A DNA stretch of 64,000 nt, taken from NCBI RefSeq assembly GCF_026240095.1, contig NZ_JAPIVG010000004.1, positions 458,340 to 522,339 on the forward strand, in the 5' to 3' direction. Made by a program: the position numbers and the translations under genes. The DNA comes from Pedobacter sandarakinus (GTDB lineage Bacteria > Bacteroidota > Bacteroidia > Sphingobacteriales > Sphingobacteriaceae). A model generated the notes under the pieces. That model did not search any database, was not told the DNA's origin, and worked only from the letters and a program-made list of their open reading frames with translations. Shown here one piece after another: positions 10,646 through 17,183 of this stretch (its first letter is position 1; every line of letters starts with the position of its first letter).

Positions 10646-10652
10646 ATACACT

Positions 10653-11267
10653 CTACTGGGATTTAAAAAGGTTTTTGTAAAGAAATTTGCTGCAAATAGA
10701 TTCAGATAAAAACACTATAGAGCTATTGATTTCATTCAGAAGGTTCTCAATGGCTTCTAATTTTTTACCTCTTTTATTCAATTTATACATGATTAAGGCT
10801 TCTTCCGCAGCAATTTCGTTGGGACTTTGCACCGTTCCAATATCTGATTTTTTTGAGTCTAATTTCAATAATTGATCTTGGACAGTTGTCTTCACAATAT
10901 TTGTCTGCAATTGACTAATAAATTGTTTCTTCTCAGAGAACTGAAAACATGTATATACTGAATGCATCCTTATAATAATCCGTTAGCAATTTCAAATGGT
11001 CAATCCATTGTATAACACGTTCTTTATCGAACTCTAATTACTATGATTTTTTTTGTTATCGGTAATCTCAACCAATAGCTGACTGAGTTTATGTGATAAG
11101 GTCTGGACAAAGCCTCCGCCATCGCCAGCGAAACTAACACCCAAATGATTGAATACTGCTCTACCAAAAGATATCGTATTTATTCTATCTAAGCGCTGTA
11201 ATCTCACTCCGATACTTATTAGACAAAAATAATCATTGTATCCAATAAATTTAATGAGGTTATACAC
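10653..11267 (-). pseudogene. decayed coding remnant, family unknown
   Basis: Three coding-like segments follow one another in different frames. 11034-11267 encodes 77 residues from a GTG. 10933-11039 is open in another frame and reads FDKERVIQWIDHLKLLTDYY without any usable start codon. 10653-10967 encodes 104 residues from an ATG with a plausible helical stretch (NEIAAEEALIMYKLNKRGKK). The middle piece resembles real protein but overlaps both neighbours, as expected from a gene broken by frameshifts. I recognise no family. Alternatively, 10653-10967 could be an intact small gene. It borders the arsenic operon, so it may be debris from the insertion that brought it. Confidence 0.3.
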
Positions 11268-11356
11268 ATGTTTTTATATGGTAATGAATGGTTATTTTGC
11301 CACACTCGTTCGCTTTTACGAAAACTTAACACGTAATAATTTGCATTAATAAAACC

Positions 11357-11378
11357 TATATCGTAATATTGCAATATA
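11357..11378. promoter_or_regulatory. ArsR-type operator upstream of arsR
   Basis: A 22-bp near-palindrome, TATATCGTAAT followed by ATTGCAATATA, symmetric at 18 of 22 positions. It starts 34 nt before the arsR ATG. Almost the same sequence recurs at 11736-11757 before the next gene, so both are likely ArsR binding sites. Confidence 0.7.
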
Positions 11379-11390
11379 AAGATTCTTATA

Positions 11391-11717
11391 ATGGGAGCAT
11401 CGAAAACAGAACACTTTACAGAAAAGCAAAACCAGATTGCTACCATAATGAAAGCACTGGGTCATCCTGCCAGAGTTGCAATAATAGAATATCTATTGGA
11501 GGTAAATGCTTGTATTTGTGGAGATATAGTTAATGAACTTCCATTGTCTCAACCAACGGTTTCCCAGCATTTAAAAGAACTAAAAAATGCCGGATTGATT
11601 AAGGGCAACATTGAAGGAAATTCGATTTGCTATTGCATCGATGAAAACGTTTTCAGCATCCTTAAATCTTACTTCTCGAACATTGTTTTAACAGTAAATG
11701 AAAAAAGATGTTGTTAG
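11391..11717 (+). CDS. arsR: ArsR/SmtB family arsenic-responsive repressor
   Basis: A 108-residue winged-helix repressor expected to leave DNA when arsenite binds. GHPARVAIIEYLL is the N-terminal helix motif. Cys41 and Cys43 in NACICGDI form the usual metal site on helix alpha-3, followed by the recognition helix LSQPTVSQHLKELKNAGLI. It ends in two cysteines (Cys107-Cys108), which could add a ligand. It heads the arsenic operon and is preceded by an operator at 11357-11378, indicating autorepression. A second operator copy lies between it and the next gene. Confidence 0.93.
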   Translation: MGASKTEHFTEKQNQIATIMKALGHPARVAIIEYLLEVNACICGDIVNELPLSQPTVSQHLKELKNAGLIKGNIEGNSICYCIDENVFSILKSYFSNIVLTVNEKRCC

Positions 11718-11735
11718 ACATTTTTTTTGAATACC

Positions 11736-11757
11736 TATATCGTAATATTGCATTTTA
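11736..11757. promoter_or_regulatory. second ArsR-type operator, inside the ars operon
   Basis: Repeats the first operator's TATATCGTAATATTGCA and then diverges (TTTTA for ATATA). It lies between the arsR stop and the DUF6428 start codon at 11775. It could give the downstream resistance genes their own arsenite-controlled promoter. Confidence 0.6.
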
Positions 11758-11774
11758 ACTATAAACAAATAAGC

Positions 11775-12239
11775 ATGAAATTATCAGAAGTTAAACAAAT
11801 CCTGCCAACCTTGGAAAATGTAGAATTTCAGTTGGAAAACGGCTCTTTCGTTCCAGAATATTTCCACGTAACGGAAGTTGGTACTATAACTAAAAAGTTT
11901 ATTGATTGCGGTGGTGTAGTTCGTGATGAAACGGTTGTAAGTTTTCAGCTATGGAACGCAGACGACTACGAACATCGATTAAAACCAAACAAGCTTTTAA
12001 GTATTATCAATCTTTCAGAACAAAAATTAGGGATTGATGATAACGACATTGAAGTAGAGTACCAGAATGAAACAATTGGTAAATATGATTTGGGCTTTAA
12101 TGGCGAAACGTTCATCCTAAAAAATAAGACTACTGCTTGTTTGGCACAGGGAGCTTGTGGAATCCCTCAAAAAACCTCAATAATTAATTTAGCAAGCAAT
12201 AGCAATTCATGCTGTTCCCCAGAATCTGGATGCTGTTAA
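11775..12239 (+). CDS. DUF6428 family protein of arsenic operons
   Basis: A 154-residue soluble protein of unknown biochemical role that often accompanies arsR and arsenite pumps in Bacteroidota. The start is the ATG at 11775; an upstream in-frame ATG at 11727 would place the second operator inside the coding sequence. The body contains [12 protein letters not shown] and DCGGVVRDE, features I associate with this family. The C-terminal tail is cysteine-rich: ACLAQGACG, then CCSPESGCC as the last residues. Such clustered thiols suggest arsenite binding, perhaps as a chaperone to the pump or a sensor, but this is inference. It lies 13 nt before the ACR3 gene. Confidence 0.75.
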   Translation: MKLSEVKQILPTLENVEFQLENGSFVPEYFHVTEVGTITKKFIDCGGVVRDETVVSFQLWNADDYEHRLKPNKLLSIINLSEQKLGIDDNDIEVEYQNETIGKYDLGFNGETFILKNKTTACLAQGACGIPQKTSIINLASNSNSCCSPESGCC

Positions 12240-12252
12240 TAATAGAAACATT

Positions 12253-13281
12253 ATGCAGCCTAAATTAAAATTCCTGGATAGATACTTAACGTTATGGATA
12301 TTCTTAGCTATGGGCACTGGCGTAGCTTTGGGTTTTCTAATTCCCAATATTACCAACTTAACTAACTCATTATCTTTCGGTACAACCAATATCCCGTTAG
12401 CAATAGGTTTAATTTTAATGATGTATCCACCACTCGCCAAAGTAGATTATTCATTGCTACCAAAAGCATTTAAAGATAAAAGAGTAATAACTATTTCATT
12501 AGTATTGAACTGGATTATCGGACCAATACTAATGTTTGCCTTGGCAATAATATTTCTCCATAATGAACCAAACTATATGATAGGGCTAATTCTAATTGGT
12601 CTTGCTCGCTGTATTGCGATGGTTATCGTATGGAATGACTTGGCTAAAGGGAATAGAGAATATGGGGCGTTGTTAGTTGCGTTAAATAGCATTTTTCAAG
12701 TACTATCTTACAGTTTTCTCGTTTGGTTGTTTATAAACGTTTTACCAGATAAGTTAGGTTTTGCAAAATTTGATGTAGAAGTTCCGATGCATGACGTAAC
12801 GGAAAGTGTAATGCTATATCTTGGAATTCCTTTTTTAGGTGGCTTTCTAAGCCGCTATATCCTCACAAAATTCAAAGGAAGGGAGTGGTACAATAGAAAG
12901 TTCATTCCTACTATATCTCCAATTACTTTATATGCATTATTATTTACGATAGTATTAATGTTCAGTTTAAAAGGTAACAAGATTTTAGAATTACCTATGG
13001 ATGTAATAAAGGTTGCCGTGCCTCTAATCATATACTTTATCATCATGTTTTTAATCAGTTTTTTAATCGGTAAATATCAAAACATCCCTTATGATAAAAA
13101 TGCATCGATAGCTTTTACAGCAACTGGAAATAATTTCGAATTAGCTATTGCAGTTGCAATTTCCGTGTTTGGTATTCATTCTCCACAAGCTTTTGTAGGT
13201 GTTATCGGTCCACTGGTAGAAGTTCCAGTATTGATACTATTAGTAAAGGTAAGCCTATATCTAAAACAAAAATATTATTAA
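12253..13281 (+). CDS. ACR3 family arsenite efflux permease
   Basis: An inner-membrane pump expelling arsenite. The 342 residues contain about ten hydrophobic segments, and the conserved ACR3 stretch [18 protein letters not shown] carries the cysteine needed for arsenite transport. [20 protein letters not shown] near the C-terminus is another family hallmark. It is often labelled arsB, but by sequence it is ACR3, not the ArsB family. It follows the DUF6428 gene by 13 nt and precedes arsC by 2 nt, so the three are translated from one message. Confidence 0.93.
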   Translation: MQPKLKFLDRYLTLWIFLAMGTGVALGFLIPNITNLTNSLSFGTTNIPLAIGLILMMYPPLAKVDYSLLPKAFKDKRVITISLVLNWIIGPILMFALAIIFLHNEPNYMIGLILIGLARCIAMVIVWNDLAKGNREYGALLVALNSIFQVLSYSFLVWLFINVLPDKLGFAKFDVEVPMHDVTESVMLYLGIPFLGGFLSRYILTKFKGREWYNRKFIPTISPITLYALLFTIVLMFSLKGNKILELPMDVIKVAVPLIIYFIIMFLISFLIGKYQNIPYDKNASIAFTATGNNFELAIAVAISVFGIHSPQAFVGVIGPLVEVPVLILLVKVSLYLKQKYY

Positions 13282-13283
13282 AA

Positions 13284-13706
13284 ATGAAAAAGAAAATTTT
13301 AGTACTCTGCACGGGAAACAGTTGCAGAAGTCAAATCGCAGAAGGTTATTTAAAGCAATTTGCAGGTGGTAGAGCCGATGTTTACAGTGCAGGAATTGAA
13401 ACACATGGGGTTAATCCTAAAGCGATTGAAACGATGAAAAACGATGGAATTGACATATCCAACCATACATCTAATAATATCGATGAATATACTAATCTAA
13501 GTTTTGACTTTGTTATTACTGTATGTGATAATGCAAAAGAGAACTGTCCGTTCTTCCCAACTAATGCATTAAGATTTCATGAAAATTTTCCTGACCCTGC
13601 AAAAGCCACAGGGACGGATATTGAAGTTCAACAGGAGTTCGAAAGAGTAAGAGAGCTGATTAAAAATTACTCAAAAGAGTTTATCAGCAAAAACTTACCA
13701 TCATAA
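13284..13706 (+). CDS. arsC: arsenate reductase, low-molecular-weight phosphatase type
   Basis: Reduces arsenate to arsenite, which the upstream ACR3 pump then exports. The 140 residues start with ILVLCTGNSCRSQIAEG, where Cys9-X5-Arg15 is the anion-binding P-loop. FVITVCDNAKENCPFFP provides the second and third redox cysteines of the thioredoxin-coupled class, and the acidic residue in HENFPDPAK completes the active site. It is the last gene of the operon and is followed by an inverted repeat at 13719-13750. Confidence 0.95.
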   Translation: MKKKILVLCTGNSCRSQIAEGYLKQFAGGRADVYSAGIETHGVNPKAIETMKNDGIDISNHTSNNIDEYTNLSFDFVITVCDNAKENCPFFPTNALRFHENFPDPAKATGTDIEVQQEFERVRELIKNYSKEFISKNLPS

Positions 13707-13718
13707 ACATTTACTAGA

Positions 13719-13750
13719 AAGCGGACGATGCGTTGAGTCAAACCCGCTTT
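13719..13750 (+). terminator. probable terminator of the ars operon
   Basis: AAAGCGG and CCGCTTT form a 7-bp stem around an 18-nt loop shortly after the arsC stop. The T run is short, so it is a moderate prediction. Confidence 0.5.
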
Positions 13751-13809
13751 AGTATCTTATATTAATTTGATCAAAGTTACCAGTTCTTTACGTATTCAGT
13801 ACCATTACA

Positions 13810-14070
13810 TCAGGTGGATTTACTACCCGAGTGCCATTCCACTACCTTTAACTTGTTCCTCCGATTTATCAGCACATCCACCATTTCAAACACCTCGGCA
13901 CCAGTCGCATTAGGTTCTCCCGCATTTTTGATTGTATTACGTTGTTCCATTCCATCAAGATCTACTGGGGTATCGTCGCTATCTGTTATTTTATACGTCT
14001 GAATGGAGCATCTCCTGTCTTATTTTCAAGGTAAACGTCATGATCGGAAATTGGTTGGCAAATTGAATCT
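13810..14070 (-). pseudogene. frameshifted remnant of an unknown protein
   Basis: From the stop at 13810-13812 the minus strand is open for about 65 codons and reads like true protein (ITDSDDTPVDLDGMEQRN, then EVFEMVDVLINRRNKLKVVE). Upstream, the next frame continues with DHDVYLENKTGDAPFRRIK and stops at once. A one-base slip in the A/T run near 13985-13995 would join them. No start codon is visible and the 5' part is lost. I do not recognise the family. It lies just after the ars operon, mirroring the debris on the other side. Confidence 0.45.
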
Positions 14071-14477
14071 CATTTCATCATACATAAAATAGATTTAAGG
14101 TTTGCTCCTATTTGCATTAAACCTTATACTGCGCTGTTGAACAGCAGCGGTAGACCATGCATAAAAAAAGCTTTCCTGTGGAGGAAAGCTTTCAGTTTTA
14201 ATCTAAATCGTCCCGGTGATTTAATTCTAACTTGAATCAAATATAGTTAGGCCTATAAACAATACCAACAACTTATGCGATATGTTCGCCATTGTGTGCA
14301 TCTCCGGGAAATAGTGTAAATTAATGTAGCGGTAGAACTTATAAAAACCGTGAAGAAGATAGCCAATCGTAAAATAGCGTGAACCCACTGTGGATTTAGG
14401 TTTACATATGCCACCTTCACAAGATTTAATCAAGCCAGCGTAAAATCAAACAAGAAAGGTGAAGATGTAAGAAGAGG
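14071..14477. other. gene-poor region with one hairpin
   Basis: Contains a perfect 10-bp stem (AAAGCTTTCC, 14167-14176; GGAAAGCTTT, 14183-14192) with flanking A and T tracts, probably a stray or bidirectional terminator. A 68-codon minus frame (14227-14433) has no family resemblance and unusual composition. I see no convincing gene. Confidence 0.4.
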
Positions 14478-14810
14478 TTATGCAATTCCCTGCGTTGAAG
14501 CAGTTTTCATTCGTTTGTTGGCGAGCTGATTTAACCAGGTGAAAATCCTGAGCTTAGTTCCATCGTAATTCGAAACCGCATTCCATGCATCAATATAGGT
14601 TTGCTCCAGAATAACACAAGCCTGATCTTTATTATCAACTTTTCTTAAAATATTTCCGAACAACGCTGGTGCGTACTCTTGATAAATAATTTTAAATGCC
14701 TCGCAATCCTTAGCCTTAAGCCGAGCGAAAAAACTATCTTCTTCAGCTAATGCAACCCTTAAAGATGGTTCAATTTCTTGATAACGTGGAAAGGTTATAG
14801 ATGCCTGCAT
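14478..14810 (-). CDS. short ECF sigma-like protein with region 2 only
   Basis: A 110-residue protein whose middle part (FKIIYQEYAPALFGNILRKV, then DQACVILEQTYIDAWNAV and FTWLNQLANKRM) matches sigma-70 region 2, the segment that binds core RNA polymerase and the -10 element. The region 4 helix-turn-helix expected in ECF sigma factors is absent; the chain ends soon after region 2. It may be a truncated gene or a deliberately short protein that competes for core polymerase. No anti-sigma gene is adjacent. It has its own ATG and an untruncated N-terminus. Confidence 0.6.
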   Translation of the reverse strand: MQASITFPRYQEIEPSLRVALAEEDSFFARLKAKDCEAFKIIYQEYAPALFGNILRKVDNKDQACVILEQTYIDAWNAVSNYDGTKLRIFTWLNQLANKRMKTASTQGIA

Positions 14811-15061
14811 GCTTTTGGTACTTATTAAGGGTTAACAATAAGAAGTGCTTATTGTTCGACGCAAGACAAATAAATAAACAACTAATCGGAATATTAGCCA
14901 ATCTGAGGAAATCCTGAGCTATAAGACGCTTTTATTTTACAGAAATGGAAAGGAAAACAAGGTAAAAAGATTCAGGATCGATATTAAACCAAGTTTAAAA
15001 TGTCCATTTATTAGATAGCAAATGAGGCAAAGTAACCTAAAATATTAATTCGAAATATTTG
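14811..15061. other. intergenic region, no gene seen
   Basis: AT-rich spacer between the sigma-like gene and the small RNA candidate promoter; no reading frame or strong structure was recognised. Confidence 0.5.
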
Positions 15062-15091
15062 TTGTCAAACCCAGTTGATATTGTATCTTTG
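15062..15091 (+). promoter_or_regulatory. full consensus promoter of a second small RNA candidate
   Basis: TTG (15062-15064), a 19-nt spacer, then TATCTTTG (15084-15091). This has the same form and spacing as the bamD promoter at 52327-52356 and matches the Bacteroidota TTG-N19-TAnnTTTG pattern. Confidence 0.55.
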
Positions 15092-15096
15092 AAGCC

Positions 15097-15156
15097 ACTT
15101 TGGATGCTTCCACTCCAAAGTTTAAGAAAGCCTCCCAGCAATGGAAGGCTTTTCTT
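15097..15156 (+). ncRNA. candidate small RNA of about 60 nt
   Basis: Immediately after a consensus promoter comes a perfect 7-bp hairpin, CTTTGGA (15098-15104) with TCCAAAG (15114-15120). A terminator stem follows, AAAGCCTCC (15127-15135) with GGAAGGCTTT (15143-15152) and T-rich sequence. No reading frame fits. The transcript would converge on glgB, whose stop is at 15159, so the second hairpin may also serve as the glgB terminator. Family unknown; expression is unproven. Confidence 0.4.
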
Positions 15157-15158
15157 AT

Positions 15159-17123
15159 TTATCGCTTACTTTTAAAGATGGTTACCGCTAAAGGTGGTAA
15201 AGTAATGTCTATCGCATACATCTGGTTATGATGTCCTGGCTGACTCGGAATCACGCCTCCCTTATTATTTATACCACTTCCGTAGTATAAGATGTCATCA
15301 GTATTAAAAATTTCTTCCCATTTGGTTTTAAATGGTACTCCAATGCGGTAGTGTTCCCTTACTACAGGTGTTAAGTTAATGGCAATCACTAAAGTATCTT
15401 TGGCTTTAGGGCCTTTTCGCATAAAAACAAAAACCGATTCATTTGCATTATCTGCATCGATCCATTCAAAGCCCTCATAGCTAAAATTGAAATGATAAAG
15501 CGCTGGCTCTTTCCGATATAAAAAATTTAATGCCTTAACGGTTTCCTGCATACCCTTGTGCGGGGGATACTGGAGCAAATGCCAGTCTAGCGATTGGGTG
15601 AAATTCCATTCATTTGTAGCGCCAAATTCATTACCCATAAACAAAAGCTTAGCTCCAGGATGGGTGAACATGTAACCATATAAGGCCCTGAGGTTGGCAA
15701 ATTTCTGCCAGTCATCACCAGGCATTTTATATAGCATCGGCGATTTTCCATGCACCACTTCATCATGTGAGAAAGGAAGCATGAAATTTTCGGTAAAAGC
15801 ATAGGTCATGCTAAAGCTTAACTGATTGTGATGGTGTTTTCTACCCAGAGTATCTACTTTGAAATATTTCAAGGTGTCGTTCATCCATCCCATCATCCAT
15901 TTCATACCAAAACCAAGCCCACCTTCATGTACCGGATGTGTAACTCCAGGATAGGTGCTGCTTTCTTCGGCAATGGTTTGTACACCTTCGAAATTACCAT
16001 AAACCGCTACATTTAGATCTTGCAAAAACTGTATGGCTCCCAGATTCTCGGCTCCACCATACTCATTGGTTGCTGCATCGCCATCCGCTCTGGAAAAATT
16101 AAAATAGAGCATAGAGGCTACGGCATCTACTCTTAATCCATCTGCATGGTATCTGTCTAGCCAAAACAAGGCGTTGCTAATTAAAAAAGAGCGCACCTCT
16201 TTACGGTCGTAATTGAAAATGTAAGATTTCCAGTCGGGATGAAATCCCTTGCGCATGTCAGCATGTTCGTAAAGGTGTGTGCCATCGAACTCGTAAAGTC
16301 CATGTCGATCGCCTGGAAAATGTGATGGAACCCAATCTAAAATCACTGCGATATCAGCGCTGTGCAATGATTCTATCAGGTACATCAAATCCTGCGGACT
16401 TCCATACCTGGAGCTTGCCCCAAAATAACCGGTAACCTGGTAACCCCAACTTGGAAAGTAAGGAAACTCCATCACAGGCATAAGTTCTACATGAGTAAAA
16501 CCCATTTCTTTAACATAAGGTACTAATCTACTGGCTACTTCTCTGGCATTTAGTACACGCTCCGGATTGTCTGGATCGCGCTCCCAAGAGCCCAAATGCA
16601 ATTCGTAAACAGAAATTGGCTGATTCAGTGCATTTAACTTAGTGCGTTTAGCTAGCCAACGCTTATCTTTCCAGCTATAATCGGTATCCCAAACTACTGA
16701 AGCAGTTTGCGGTGGGTGCTCCCACTTAGTGGCATAAGGATCGCCTTTCAAGTGTTCGGATCCATCGAAACCTTTAACGGCATATTTGTAAACCTCGCCT
16801 TTTGCTATACCGGGGATAAAGCCCTCCCAAATACCAGACCTATCGAGTCTTTTGTACAAACTATGCGTGCCATGCGCCCAGTTATTAAAGTTACCGGAAA
16901 CACCAACAGCACTTGCATTCGGCGCCCAAACGGCGAAATAAGTTCCGCTGGTTTTTTCCAGGCTAAGCAAATGGGCACCCATCTTCTCGTACATTCTAAA
17001 ATGTTTCCCTACTAAGAAAAGATCGATATCGTAATCGGTAAATAAGCTGTGTACCCAAACTGGCTTAGTCTTATCTACAGTTGTTGCTACTGGTTTTTTC
17101 GCAGGAACTTTTTTTGCTGACAT
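15159..17123 (-). CDS. glgB: 1,4-alpha-glucan branching enzyme (GH13)
   Basis: Introduces alpha-1,6 branches into glycogen. The 654-residue protein has an N-terminal CBM48-like module (FAVWAPNASAVGVSGNFNNW), then the GH13 barrel. GLRVDAVASMLY carries the nucleophile Asp, AEESSTYPG the acid/base Glu, and PFSHDEVVHGK the transition-state Asp. A C-terminal all-beta domain closes it. A lysine/proline-rich head (KKVPAKKPVATT) precedes the folded part. The GH31 gene lies upstream on the same strand with a 60-nt gap containing a hairpin, so the two may be coexpressed for alpha-glucan turnover. Confidence 0.95.
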   Translation of the reverse strand: MSAKKVPAKKPVATTVDKTKPVWVHSLFTDYDIDLFLVGKHFRMYEKMGAHLLSLEKTSGTYFAVWAPNASAVGVSGNFNNWAHGTHSLYKRLDRSGIWEGFIPGIAKGEVYKYAVKGFDGSEHLKGDPYATKWEHPPQTASVVWDTDYSWKDKRWLAKRTKLNALNQPISVYELHLGSWERDPDNPERVLNAREVASRLVPYVKEMGFTHVELMPVMEFPYFPSWGYQVTGYFGASSRYGSPQDLMYLIESLHSADIAVILDWVPSHFPGDRHGLYEFDGTHLYEHADMRKGFHPDWKSYIFNYDRKEVRSFLISNALFWLDRYHADGLRVDAVASMLYFNFSRADGDAATNEYGGAENLGAIQFLQDLNVAVYGNFEGVQTIAEESSTYPGVTHPVHEGGLGFGMKWMMGWMNDTLKYFKVDTLGRKHHHNQLSFSMTYAFTENFMLPFSHDEVVHGKSPMLYKMPGDDWQKFANLRALYGYMFTHPGAKLLFMGNEFGATNEWNFTQSLDWHLLQYPPHKGMQETVKALNFLYRKEPALYHFNFSYEGFEWIDADNANESVFVFMRKGPKAKDTLVIAINLTPVVREHYRIGVPFKTKWEEIFNTDDILYYGSGINNKGGVIPSQPGHHNQMYAIDITLPPLAVTIFKSKR

Positions 17124-17147
17124 ATTGGTGTTGGCTAGATATGTTTA

Positions 17148-17175
17148 GCCCCAAACGCTAAACAACATTTGGGGC
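17148..17175 (-). terminator. hairpin between GH31 and glgB genes
   Basis: GCCCCAAA and TTTGGGGC form an 8-bp stem around a 12-nt loop. No T run follows on the minus strand, so it may only attenuate readthrough or protect an mRNA end. Confidence 0.4.
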
Positions 17176-17183
17176 TTAAAGAT

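Noticed and set aside
11219..11446. 75-codon minus-strand frame over the arsR start
   Set aside because: Would cover the arsR operator and the first codons of a clear ArsR gene.
14167..14192. Hairpin AAAGCTTTCC/GGAAAGCTTT considered as an integration (att) site
   Set aside because: No second copy or integrase was found; it looks like a terminator.
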